NCBI GenBank assembly: GCA_951640195.1
Contig: OX621170.1
Location: forward strand, 2,046,001 to 2,110,000
DNA length: 64,000 bases
Origin: Porpolomopsis calyptriformis
Taxonomy: Eukaryota > Basidiomycota > Agaricomycetes > Agaricales > Hygrophoraceae
Direction: 5' to 3'
Shown: positions 35,255 to 46,167 of the stretch, piece after piece
How positions within the stretch are numbered: position 1 is the first letter of the stretch
Layout: each line of letters begins with the position of its first letter
Made by a program: the position numbers and the translations under genes
Notes under the pieces: generated by a model
The model's input: the letters and a program-made list of their open reading frames with translations, nothing else
Databases searched by the model: none
Told to the model about the DNA's origin: nothing

Positions 35255-36406
35255 TATGTTCCCCTCCACTATAAAACAAAGTGCAACAGATCTAATGGAT
35301 GGAATACTGAAAGCAAAGAGAATCGTCGTGCTCTGTGGTAAATCGACCCATCATCATGTTTCATTCAAATACTTACCTACTCTCTAGGAGCAGGAATATC
35401 CGTGGCTGCAGGTATTCCATGTTTTAGAGGACCAGATGGCTTATATACTGGCAACGCACTATCTGGATTTACCGGAGTCAACCTGACTGATCTGCTTACT
35501 AGCTCATCCCTCGTAGTGAGAAATATATGTTCAAGTGAGGATTAGTTGACCAAGTTAATGTTCTAGACCCAAAAGCAACAATCACTGCATTGTCAGCTCA
35601 TTGCCACCCTTGCTGAGAAAGCGGCGATCGCACAACCCACTGCCTTCCACCATTTCCTTCGTGCTCTAGACCTCCAAGGAGTGTTACTCTGTGTTTACAC
35701 TCAAAATATCGATGGTTTGGAGCTCAAGGCTGGGTTACATATGTCCTCAGAAATTCACCCCAGTGATGGACCAGCCTGATGCATTCCATTGCATGGATCC
35801 CTAGAGGAACTACGATGCCCTGGCTGCTCCTCCATTTTTATCCTCGAACCATACTACCCCTCTTTGAAAGAGGGCCAACTACCAGAATGCACTGAATGTC
35901 AAATCAATATGGAAAAGAGGGTAGAGCAGGGCAAACGCAGAACGACTGTGCCTCGACTCCGACCCAATATCATTCTTTACGGAGAACCACATCCTCGAGG
36001 AGAAGAAATAGCAAACGTGCAGCAAAATGATCTTGGGTTAACTACCACCCCCAGTCGCCAACTAGATCTTCTCCTTGTGGTTGGCACTAGCTTGAAAGTG
36101 AAGGGTACTACTGACTTTATCAAGCAGTCCGCTAGAATCTTAGCAAAAAATTCCCCCAAATCCAGTTTACAAGCATCGCCTCAAGTTATATATCTCAATA
36201 ATACCTTTACAAACACAGCTACATGGGCTGGTATATTCGACGCTTGGATAGACATGGACTGTGAAGAGTTTGCATGGTTGGCATTGAAAAGGATGGAGGA
36301 GATGATTGCGTCAGGTGAAATGCTCGAAAGCAACCACACTCAGGTTCAGGTTCTCTATGGAGACAGAAAGCTTAACTACAGACCATCATGGAGGTTATGG
36401 TCTTGA
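35255..36406 (+). pseudogene. Sir2-family NAD-dependent deacylase (sirtuin, Hst3/4-like), one in-frame TGA
   Basis: ATG at 35255 (MFPSTIKQSATDLMDGI). The first intron follows RIVVLC and joins to GAGISVAAGIPCFRGPDGLY; the second intron (GTGAGAAATA..GTTCTAG) joins SSSLV to TQKQQSLHCQ. Then YTQNIDGLELKAG, the zinc ribbon (CPGC, CTEC), PNIILYGEPHPRGEE and LLLVVGTSLKVKG. In Sir2 enzymes GAGIS binds NAD, TQNID and the HG are catalytic, and GTS lines the NAD pocket. Two oddities: GIPDFR is GIPCFR here, and a TGA at 35777-35779 falls just before CIPLHGSLEELRC; Arg (CGA) is common at that position in fungal homologues. Unless read through, the product stops before the catalytic His. Confidence 0.8.
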
Positions 36407-36941
36407 TAAAATTACTGAATTAGCATCTATTACGCTGCATGCATGTCGCATCAAACTTTCCACAAATATTAATCAACTTGTATTGCTGCATTCCAAGCTA
36501 GTTACTATATAAGTCTACTACATACGATTTGTGCTAAACCTGTGTAGACATGTTGAGCTGTGTGCAGGTGTAAATTAGCAAGTTCACATGCGCCACTCCC
36601 ATCCCATTTTGGTATGCAAATGTGATGTCACGCATAACATATCAAGTTGCTTTGATACTGTATTGATTAACTCCCAGCTATCTTGTCTGTGTATGCGTGA
36701 ATATCAACTAGCTGTTATGTACTTATGAAGTGATGTGCTATGAAGTGATGTGTGAGGAGCCTAAGTAGTGATCAAGAGCTGTGACTCACACACAAAACTA
36801 CTTCCAGCACCACAATGGCTATATGCATGCGATTGAATGAATGCTTATTTTTTCACCACATCTAGATAAATTTTATGCTGATTATCTTGTTTTCATGCAG
36901 TTATCCACCCACCCCCAAATGTAACTACCCTTGGAACCAAA
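36407..36941. other. Intergenic spacer
   Basis: AT-rich with repeated GTGATG/TATGAAGTGATGTG words near 36725-36755. No gene supported. Confidence 0.4.
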
Positions 36942-37863
36942 TGATGTGTTCTTCTCGATGCTTGGATGCGGATAATAATCGGTGGTCGAACTATCGCTCT
37001 CCTATTCCACCAAGTGACACCATCTGGCTCTTTGAGGAAATCAGCCACCCTTTCACACAACCTGACTTGACCCTCAAATTGAACCAGCAAAAGCAGATCA
37101 TTTTACATGCTTTTTGCAAAAGCAGAAACAAACATCGACACTACACTCTCCCTCTATCGACCACACTTCAGATCGCTCTTCTTGACCTTGAATACTGGGC
37201 GAATGTTGCTAACCCTCATCCCAGTGCAAATCGTATCACACGTTACCTGGAAAGGCTCAGGTCTGATCTCTGGGTTGAGTTATCACAAAACCATGGCAGC
37301 TTTGGCTCTAGCTTCCAACCTAAAACGACAATACCATGGGCAGTTAGAATGAATCACTTTTTTGGCCACTCTTTCTTCGGCAGACGGGAGTACCTTCAGA
37401 AATGCAAGGCAAATGGGTGGACTCTATACACCCATGAAGACCCAACCTTATACCGTAAGAGGCAGCTTCTGCATACACAAGCTTCCCTTATCTCATCATG
37501 CTTTCCAATTCAAACTACATAGAATGGCATACTTTATTCGAAACCCATACAAACTGGCTAAGCAGGGGGTTCCAGCTATATCTCCAGCAGCTAGAATCAC
37601 ACACGAAACCTCCCCGGTTTGACAGAGGGCACTCTGTGACCTGTGCACTTGCTTTGTTCCTTGGAGTTAACGGTGAGAGTAAATGAAATCAACATCTTGG
37701 CTTAGGGATGCTCTAATGCTATATGCTTCTCTTTGCTACTGGCATCAATGAAAATACAGCCCAACAGTGGGCTAACGATGTTCAGGAGAAGAATATCAAC
37801 CCAGATTCCCATGGATACGGTGTAAATACATCATCACCTACCCATGAGGCTGATCTTGGGTAG
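36942..37863 (+). CDS. Unrecognised domain protein, copy 1 (same domain as JmjC gene N-terminus)
   Basis: Reads MMCSSRCLDADNNRWSNYRS, then ISHPFTQPDLTLKLNQQKQI, LQIALLDLEYWANVANPHPS, then the family signature IPWAVRMNHFFGHSFFGRRE with a following C.ANGWTLYTHEDPTLY. An intron (GTAAGAGGCAG..ACTACATAG, about 37455-37521) leads to WHTLFETHTNWLSRGFQLYL, and a further donor at about 37676 leads to a short end with QQWANDVQEKNINPDSHG. The same order of blocks occurs at 38513-39330 and, truncated on the minus strand, at 42948-42427. No JmjC domain follows this copy. Function unknown. Confidence 0.5.
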
Positions 37864-38512
37864 GTCTGTAAGACACACATGGTTCACATTCACTCATTGT
37901 GATCATTTAGTATTTCACAGCTAGCAATGAATCTTTCAGCTGATAATGATCAGCCAGTGGGATCCCATGGTGCATTTCATTCAGATGAATTTACCAAGCT
38001 GATACTGATCCAAGATCCAAGCTGAGATAGAGGGGGGGCAGCCTCAATTCTCCGATAACAGTGTTACCATTCCTCCACGATTTGAAAGGAAGATGAAGAC
38101 GAAGATGATAATGAAAGTTTCTTGATGTTTTTTGTTTTTTTACATGCGAACAGCAGCTGCAAGTTACCATGGGACTTACAGATCATTGTAGCCACCTTTC
38201 CTCAGCGGTATACCTCACACCTCCACAATCTGTATCCTTCACTTCAATAAATTATAATGAGGATGATGGTTTTCACCGTAATATTTATAACTCCTTCAAC
38301 CAGATGAAGGAGTAGTGGAATGAATCAAATGGCAAAGAAAATGTCAGGGCTTCTTTGTCACCCTCAAACTTGAGAATACGGCATTCATTTATAGCACATG
38401 ATCTAATCCAAGTCCTGGATAGAATCATATCATCTTTGTAGCTTTCAAACTCTTTAATCGAATAAATGCCCACGTGACCCCCACACATACGTTCATTATC
38501 ATGGCCACCCAA
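37864..38512. other. Intergenic spacer upstream of the JmjC gene, with CACGTG
   Basis: No gene supported. CACGTGACCC at 38472-38481 lies about 40 bp before the ATG at 38513 and resembles the motif in the divergent promoter at 33753. Confidence 0.45.
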
Positions 38513-41180
38513 CCGATAGCCAACAAAGAAGGAGAGCTATTTGATGATGAGGCTTTATGGCCAGCCAAGACATCCACCCTCTTGAATAAACCGTCCAATT
38601 TCTGGCGCTTCTCAGAATTATCGACCCAAACAACATTCAAGCTCTTTTTCTACCACAACAACTCACTGCGATCTCGCGAAATACACATCCATTACCGCTC
38701 TATCCTTGCTTTCCTTGACCTGAGTCATCGCCACAGCTGCCTTGAAGCAGAGAACCAGGTACGACATGCAGGACGAATCAAACAGTACCTCCAGAACCTC
38801 TGTTTGGCCGTGCAGCATGAGTTGTGGTTTGAGGATCGTAAACTGCTCACTCAAGCATCATTGCGATTGAAGACGGTGAAGCAATGGGCCGTCAGAGTCT
38901 ACCATTCATTTGGACACTCTCAAACAGGTCGCCAACTCTATGCCGATCATTGCAAAAACGAGAACCATCTGCCTTATGAAGATGACGATCCAACTCAATA
39001 TGGTGAGTAATCTTATCAATATTGGGTGCAACAGCTGATATTAAATCGCTCACTGAAGATTGGAAGAGTCACATATCCAGGGTCGTGTCATTTGGGAACG
39101 AGATGCTTGCGACCGACACTTGGTCAGACTCTCCAGCGACGGCTGGCACTTCAAGCGATGCCGCTCAAGAGAAATCTGACTCGCTGCAATATCTTATTGC
39201 GATCGGATTCATCAACCATCCCAATGAACTGGGCCAAGGAGTGAGCGCCGCTAGTCTTCCCCAAAAACGATCTTTGTCCGATGATGAAGAACCCGCGAGT
39301 CGAAAAAAACATCAACCAGCTACAATATCTGGTATGTGAAGTTATTCGCATCGCATCATCCTTATGAAGAAGAAGATAACGCATAACATCAGCACCCCTC
39401 ACCCAGAATAAGCACGACTACTTTACTTCATTGAGGGGAGTGAACTTTCCCCAGGACGCATCCTCGATTCAATGGGCCAATGGGTTGCAAACCGTACTTC
39501 CATGGGTTCACGTTCCGGGCTATCAAAATGCAGTCTGTCCATCATTTTGTGCTCGTTCTTGATCAGCTAACTGAAGCTTTGTTAAGGACGCTAAATTAGT
39601 TGAGGTGCTTGCCAAATCACCTGATGGTTCATCTGCAACCCATTCGATAAACAACTGGGACTTGGATGAAACTAACTATGTCGTTATCCCACCAAGAGAA
39701 CCTTCCCAACCACTTCATGCCATCGATGAAGCCGTGCGACTCCATCTCGCTAATCAGCGATGCATTATATTACAGGGTCAACATCTTGAAGGTCCGGAGA
39801 CGTTTTGTAAGGAGGAGATCGAGGCAGCAAGGGGTCCATTAAGCCAGCCAGTTCAGTGGCATGGTACGTAAAATCCATCTCTACGATTACTGTGGTTTAA
39901 TATTGTATAGATGCAAGATTGCGTGTAGTTGGTAGGTCCAAGAAGGAGTCAGATGGCATCATCCACAGCCACTCTTCCCTGGGGGAGTTTATCGAGGCAT
40001 CTGAGGATGTAGACATCTGTGGAAATATCCTGGATGCCCCTTCACTGAGAAATGCCACCCCCTCTATTATATGGTAAGAGTGCTGAGAGCTTGTACATTG
40101 GCTTATTTCAACAAGTAACCTTAACAGTCGAATAAGTGATGAAGCACTCGCATTCCAGCTCACAAAACATGAATCATTTGCAAAGTTTTGGAAGCACCCT
40201 CCAAAGGACAAGTCGAAGTATCACAAGATGCCAAATACTCAACAAGAACTAGTCCTTCCAGGGCCACAGGTTATTCGGATGTGCACCTGGCAAATGATGC
40301 AGTGGAACCTGCTGACGCATGCTGGCTTCGTAACATTCCCCCACAAGGATGCTAACGGCTTGTGTACCTGGATCTATGCGCACGCCGGGATAAAAATTTG
40401 GGCCATTATTCGACCTAGATACACAAAAAGTCACAACTCCCGGAACAAGTTGCGCAGCCTGCACAAGGATATTTGCTTCAGTCAACTACACCAACTGAAT
40501 CAACATGCTCAGATTTTCACGACGTTTCTTTCTGCAGGGGAGATTCTGTAAGTTTTTATATTATTAACACTCTAAAAATTGATTACTCATGCTCATATAT
40601 TGATTCTATGTGTCAGAATTATGCCTCCTGGCATTTGGCATGCTGTATACACCCCCACGCCAAGCTATTTTTCGGGAGGTCACTTTTATACCTATGAGAC
40701 GCTTCACCTCACTGAACAATCGCGGGACTTCGACCATATGCATGGTCATTTTTCAACAAATGCAAATCACCACATCTCAAGGTTGCTTTCTCGCATGGTT
40801 TTAGCACTTCCACATGTCGCCAAAAGTCGAAGTGAGCACGTGAATGAATGATATCCCCCCATTTTTGTTTAAAAGCTAGCTTTCCAGAAATATATCGACG
40901 GCCATTCTTGGCGCTGGCCAGAATGATTCTCAAATTGAATGAGTACCTTTTGCCAGGTGAGCAGAAAAGGCCAGACCTTCCGATGACCGAGTGGGATGTC
41001 CTTTTTCAGGAGGAAGAAGGAGAAATCAACGAGGCCCAGAAACAGATCAAGGCGATACTAGAAAGGGCAGGAATCAGCCTGACAGCTATGGAGTCAGAAG
41101 TACTCGTCAGTGGAGAGCATTGGATGGCGCTCAGTGAAGAAAAATGTTTATCCACCGAACTTTTTCTTCCACCGCCATAG
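38513..41180 (+). CDS. JmjC-domain protein with lineage-specific N-terminal domain
   Basis: ATG at 38513 (MATQPIANKEGELFDDEALW). The N-terminal domain has the block VKQWAVRVYHSFGHSQTGRQ and DDDPTQY before an intron (GTGAGTAATC). A Lys/Arg patch (PASRKKHQP) follows. The JmjC core lies in the exon at about 40130-40545: MQWNLLTHAGFVTFPHKDAN (H-x-D iron ligands), GIKIWAIIRP, then across an intron IMPPGIWHAVYTPTP with the distal His. Next come FYTYETLHLT, ISRLLSRMVLALPHVAKSR and, after another intron, FPEIYRRPFLALARMILKLN to the TAG at 41178. JmjC enzymes are Fe(II)/2-oxoglutarate oxygenases, many demethylating histone lysines. All three metal ligands are present, so it could be active. No in-frame stop was found. 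Confidence 0.7.
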
Positions 41181-42426
41181 GGACAGTTTCTATTCATTAT
41201 CTATTGATGTGCTGCTATCATATGCCTGTACTTTGTTACAGTCTTACAATCGATACAATTGAGTTGGACTTTGATACTCAGGTCTCACGTGAAAAAAAAA
41301 AAAAAAACATACATGAATACATACATTACCTTGCCTGCGATGAAACCAATTACAACCTCATGTAACCTAGTAGATATGCCAAACACAATCTGCTTTATTT
41401 ACATATACAGAAAGGTGGCAGCTTCTGGACTCCCTATCCCTTAGGGAGATAGAGCCCCACGTTGTACTTGCGGTTAGTGTTTGGCCCAGCAGATGCGCTA
41501 CACCCTTGAAGCTATTATCTCCCTCGGTTCACCCATGTGGTTGAATGGTTGGGTCGCGTCGGTTGGCTGGGTGGGTTGCGTGCAGCTAACTCAGCCTCTG
41601 TCTCTCGTAATAGAGCTGCCTTCATTTTCTTCTTTTTATTCCGCTTCCACTTGTTTTGTTTGTAGTTTTTCCCTCGTTCAACCTGTGCTGTTGAAGTGGG
41701 AGAGAAATAAGAATAAGAATAAGTTAATAAATCAATACGCAATAAATAAATTCACGTTGAGTAGCCTGCCTACTTGGAGGTTCCGAGGTTCGTACCACGG
41801 CCACACGTGTAGATGATTGTCTGCTATACAGTAGTCAAAGGATGCTAAGTTATCGAGCAGCTGAATGAACTAACTTGTTTGGCTGCACGATGCATGTTGG
41901 CAACGGAGCCCTAAGCCTCTGTTCGATTTCGCCTGCGAATGAAGAAGAAATCTCCTCTGTGGCTGATCATCATCATCAGTCTAGATATTTGATACCTGGT
42001 GTGGCATGAGACCCATAGATCCCATTCACGTACCAGCTTTTGAGGTAGAATGTGCCGATACGACATCCAATGGTGATTTATCCACATGTGTTGGTTCGAT
42101 ACTTATATTGAACTCAGGGATCTTGACTGTGGCTGATCGTTTAGTCAGGATATCTGATGTAGCATGAGAGCGATGGATCCCATTCACACACCAGCTTGTT
42201 GTGCCAAACAGGTGTCGCCTTTGTCGAGAAGGTCGGCTGCAGAGAGTAAAACATTTGAAGGGCCCACAGAGATATGTTCCCTCGCTTTGTTCAGTGCGCT
42301 TGCAAGGCTGTCTATAATTTGATGACCCGAATTCATCCAGGTATTTTGTTTTTATATTTGTTGAAAATATCTGTCCATCCTATTATAGAACGTAGTATAA
42401 ACCATCAGGACTTTGGGAGCCATTCA
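41181..42426. other. Spacer with poly(A), relics and imperfect repeats
   Basis: CACGTG (41286-41291) directly abuts a 16-base A run (41292-41307). A roughly 60-bp motif ending GATACCTGGTGTGGCATGAGACC..GATCCCATTCACGTACCAGCTT near 41990-42040 recurs, diverged, near 42150-42200 (GATGTAGCATGAGAGCGATGGATCCCATTCACACACCAGCTT). No gene supported. Confidence 0.5.
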
Positions 42427-42948
42427 TCATGTACGATATTCCAATGGGTCGCCATGCATATAACTCTCCCAGCCCTGTTCTCTGCATGTGGTGAGATAAG
42501 CGTCACGGTCAGGCTTCGAGTGGCTAAAGGAGTGCATCGTTCGAACAGCCCAAGGCCGGGTACTCCAAGGTTGTTCATTAAAGCTGGAAGGGGGTTCCAT
42601 TGCGAAGAATTCTTCAAGGAGGTCATCCCTTAGCAGCTCTAAATAGCACGACATGGATTTATCTCCAGAAACCAGGCTAGCCCAATATTGAAGATCAAGA
42701 AATGCAACCTGTTGTCACAGCATGAATGGCAAGGAAAAGTGGCGAGACTGATTCGTGATAATATTAAAGGCAATGAATTCCAATGGAAAATACTTCCAGC
42801 GTATCTTTGTGTCGGAACCCATCGGTTTGAACAGGTAGTTCTTTGAATTCTCTAATTCAAATAGACACAGCCAGCTGCTTGGTTGAACCTCTGATATGTC
42901 ATCCTGCCATCTATGGGTATCGTTGAGAATAAAATCGAGATCTGCCAT
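42427..42948 (-). pseudogene. Unrecognised domain protein, copy 3, truncated
   Basis: Minus strand: MADLDFILNDTHRWQDDISE, a WKYFPLEFIAFNII piece, then an exon with LLRDDLLEEFFAMEPPSSFN and the family signature RPWAVRTMHSFSHSKPDRDA followed by C.EQGWESYMHGDPLEY. The block order equals that of the 36942 and 38513 genes up to the DP..Y intron position. Nothing downstream of it is recognisable, so it is truncated or decayed. Confidence 0.55.
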
Positions 42949-43740
42949 TGGATTCGGATTCAGTAGTGCTTTCGGAACTTGTGAATGTTTGTTGATCCTA
43001 TATTTGGTAGGTGTTCAAATCGAGCCAAGCATAACTTATGCTTGGCTGCGCACTTCAAAAGAGGCAGTTTGGACAATCGTGAGTGTAATTATAAAAGAAG
43101 GATGAACCATAAAATCAAGTGAGATGTTGAGGTCATCTCCATTGGAACTAAAATTGATGAAATTTTATCACCGAAGGTCTCTTTTTCTCGTTTGAATAGT
43201 AGCGACTTTCTCATTGTATTACAGCATTCGTAACTGAAATTTACTGATAAACAGATCAACTGGCACTGATTTGTGGTGATCATGCAATGATTAGATGTAC
43301 TTTGGGCATGGTGAAGTCAATTTAATGTAGACTAGTCAGCTGCCGCCTTAGCTAAATGTAAGTTTTCCAATTTGCTAATGATTCGCACCTACAAACCTAC
43401 TCTGTGGTATTGTTTTTCAGTAACTAGAAATTTTCATCACTGAAAAGATGTGAGGGGGTGATTGAGTGATTTAGTTACTGTTTTTCATTGATTTCCCTTC
43501 CCTTCCTTCCAACAGTCTCATTTTGGCAAAGGTTTGCTAATGTTATCGATAGCCTGTATTATGGAACGCAAGACTTGCCTGCTAAGAAAACTTTAAATGC
43601 TGTCAATCTACGACATGCCGAGGTAAAGGGCCTTGGGTACACCTAGTATAGCAACATAAGATTAAAGTACAGTGCGCAAGTGTACATGGCTAAATTGAAG
43701 ACTAGTGAACACGCAAACCTTCAATTGCACAGCTCGTGTT
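42949..43740. other. Spacer left of inverted segment A
   Basis: No gene supported. Short words at 43565-43640 (GGAACGCAAGACTTGCCTGCTAAG, CGACATGCCGAGGTAAAGG) repeat the sequence found at 3351-3430 and its mirror near 46020-46110, so a third fragment of segment-A sequence lies here in plus orientation. Confidence 0.5.
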
Positions 43741-44802
43741 ATGGCCGTTTCAAAATACCACGACATTGTTGCCCATGCTCAAGGCGCCGACGGTGTGCCA
43801 AAAGAACCCCCCATTCGAGCTACAATCGCATTCAATCCGAAGATGAAACCAAAGGCTGGCGCCTTCAAAGTTGCACACATTGGTCATACGAATATCCCTA
43901 TCTTCCAGTCGACTTCATCCTCCACAAAAGTGTGCGTCAAGCAATGCTTTTATCATGATGCTGATGGGGCGCTCGGTCGTGCACCATCCCGCATTGTTTA
44001 TAATAGCCATACCCAATTAAAGAAGTTGGCGGTAGAGTCGTACTGTGCGACATGGGGTGCAGCTTTGATGCAACTCGTGTATGACTTTGTGGAGCAGGAG
44101 AATGCACAACGTGGTCCTCCATCGTTCCCGATTCCTCGATTGCATTTCGTTCAGGTAGCCCTAGCCGTTGCAGATGATAAAGAGTGGCATACTTTCTTGA
44201 TTGAGGAGTGTATTGATGAGGACACTGACGGCGAGTTTCTCAAGTACATCAATAATGACCGTAGCTCTCCTCTTTCCCACCCCAACAACCTTGAGCGACA
44301 ACAGATAGGCGAATTTCTTGCCTTCACTCAGCATGTTCAATATTTGAAGACTCAAAAGTTGGCTTTCGTTTCAGATGTTCAAGGTTTGTTTTCGCATTTA
44401 ACTGATTCCGCATTCTGATTATTTCCTGAGAATAGGTAGTACATCACTACTTTCTGATCCCCAAATCATAGCAGCCCCGTAAATTTTGTTGCATGCTCTC
44501 ACATCAATTTCACTCATGGAATGATATTTAGTGAACTCTCCGGAAACCTCTTCGCTGGCGGCAACATAGGGGCCTGTTTTCAACATTTCACCGATGATCA
44601 CCTTTGCAATAGATTCTGTTGTTACTACATTCCGGAAGGTCTCCCCAAGGCAAAAGCTGGTAAGGCACCCCTTTTTGGTGCATCGCTTGAACAGATGCTG
44701 CGGGAAGCCGAAGACGAAAAAGCGGCAGCAAAAGCAGCAGCGATGAACGACGACCGCGAGCTCACTAATATAAGCATCTCCTTGACGTCTCTTGGACTGT
44801 AA
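43741..44802 (+). CDS. Alpha-kinase (atypical kinase), intact copy
   Basis: ATG at 43741 (MAVSKYHDIVAHAQGADGVP). Exon 1 runs to about 44383 and encodes a KVCVKQCFYHDADG lobe with the putative ATP-binding Lys, TFLIEECIDEDTDGEFLKYI, and EFLAFTQHVQYLKTQKLAFV ending SDVQ. After an intron ending GAGAATAG comes GSTSLLSDPQIIAAP, then after a second intron (GTAAATTTTG..GATATTTAG) ELSGNLFAGGNIGACFQHF and the zinc-module Cys/His residues HLCNRFCCYY, with an Ala-rich helical tail (EDEKAAAKAAAMND). This order fits alpha-kinases of the MHCK/eEF2K type, which phosphorylate Ser/Thr. About 290 residues, kinase domain only. Inverted duplicate at 4631-5633 lacks the N-terminus. Confidence 0.75.
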
Positions 44803-45608
44803 TCCCAATCCGCATGTATGTCCTTTGAATAACCGCTCTTGTACATATGCTCTCACATCCACCACTCTTTTACATATGCTTTCATACGCACGGCGCTCCT
44901 CGCACATATGTTCTCCTAGATACACTCTCGCACACTCAATCATACTCATGCATGTATACTCTCGTACGCTTTCATTCCCTTTATTTAATTCAGATACCTC
45001 ACTTTAATCTCCAAATTTAATTTCTTTTCATTGTAATGGTTATTTGAGCTTGAGTTGCAGATTGCTATTGAATTAGCCTTGCATGGTGAACCAACCAATC
45101 TCTAGGTTAACCTGGAGGTCTCTCAGTGAGTTTCGAAGCCGATACTTGTGAGCTGGATGGTCATTCAATTGCTGCTTTGTGTTGAAGTGGGCACGAGTGA
45201 ATGACTAACTCAGGCAATCACTCAAACTTCAACCAGCACCCTGATTGCAGTGAAACGCACTAAAGAATGGCTACAACTCTAACTTCTAGGCATCAAGTCA
45301 TTCGTCAACTCTTCGTGCTCATGCTGATCACTGTGTAAAGTGCAGACACTACAGCCAAAGATGCATGGAACCTACTTGGCTAACGGAATCAGACACTTTC
45401 CTCCTCAACTACAAGCTGTACGGGACATAACAGGCTCAAGTTTATCAAGGGAGTATTAGGATGAGAATATCACTACCTCAATGAAACTTGAAGTGCATAC
45501 ATTCATACAATGCAGGGACATTGCAAAGAGTACAGCGAGCAAGTCTTTTTTTTTCTATTACACACCACCTTTCTTTCTTGCGCTGCCCTATCCCGCTTCA
45601 CCGCCGCC
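44803..45608. other. Spacer, mirror of 3951-4630
   Basis: Contains the CATATGCTCTC / CGCACGGCG imperfect repeats in mirrored form. No gene supported. Confidence 0.4.
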
Positions 45609-45803
45609 ATGTCCGCCATTCAGTTCAATCAATGCAACCTCTACTTAGCTGGAGGTGACATTCTTAACATCCATCTCCCGGAGCGTCCCCCCAAGCCATT
45701 TGTCACGCGTAAAAATCCTTCGGACCCAGCCCATTTCCTCAAAACACTCACCGTCCATGCCGCGCGATTTTTTATCCGCGTTTCCTGCAAATTGTTCCAG
45801 TGA
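45609..45803 (+). CDS. Small uncharacterised ORF, right copy
   Basis: GCCGCCATGTCC context at the ATG. The product begins MSAIQFNQCNLYLAGGDILN and includes PPKPFVTRKNPSDPAHFLK. Either it ends at TGA 45801 or is spliced at GTGAGT (45799) to an acceptor CACAAAG, continuing FHHRYGQKRKERVQ. Not recognised. Upstream CT-rich sequence (TTTTTTTTCTATTACACACC) would suit a fungal promoter. Confidence 0.35.
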   Translation: MSAIQFNQCNLYLAGGDILNIHLPERPPKPFVTRKNPSDPAHFLKTLTVHAARFFIRVSCKLFQ

Positions 45804-46167
45804 GTTTTTTTTAAACGTGGGATTCTCCTTCGCGCTAACTTTCCCACAAAGTTTCATCACCGATATGGTCAGAAACGAAAGGAGCGGGTTCAGCTCAATC
45901 GTTTGATCAGGGCGCATCTCTCATACTCGCGTGAGCGCGAAGGTGTAGGTTTTTTTTTTTTCTGTTCAGATTGTCATGTATTACTATACTTCAAACAGTA
46001 AATATCATACAGTGTACCCAAGGTCCTTTACCTCGGCATGTCATAGATTGACGGATTGATGGCATTTAAAGTTTTCTTAGCAGGAAAATCTTGCGTTCCA
46101 TACTTACAACGAAGAAGTAGCTTTGTACAAAATCAAAATCTAAACATATTTCACTGTGACATAGCTT

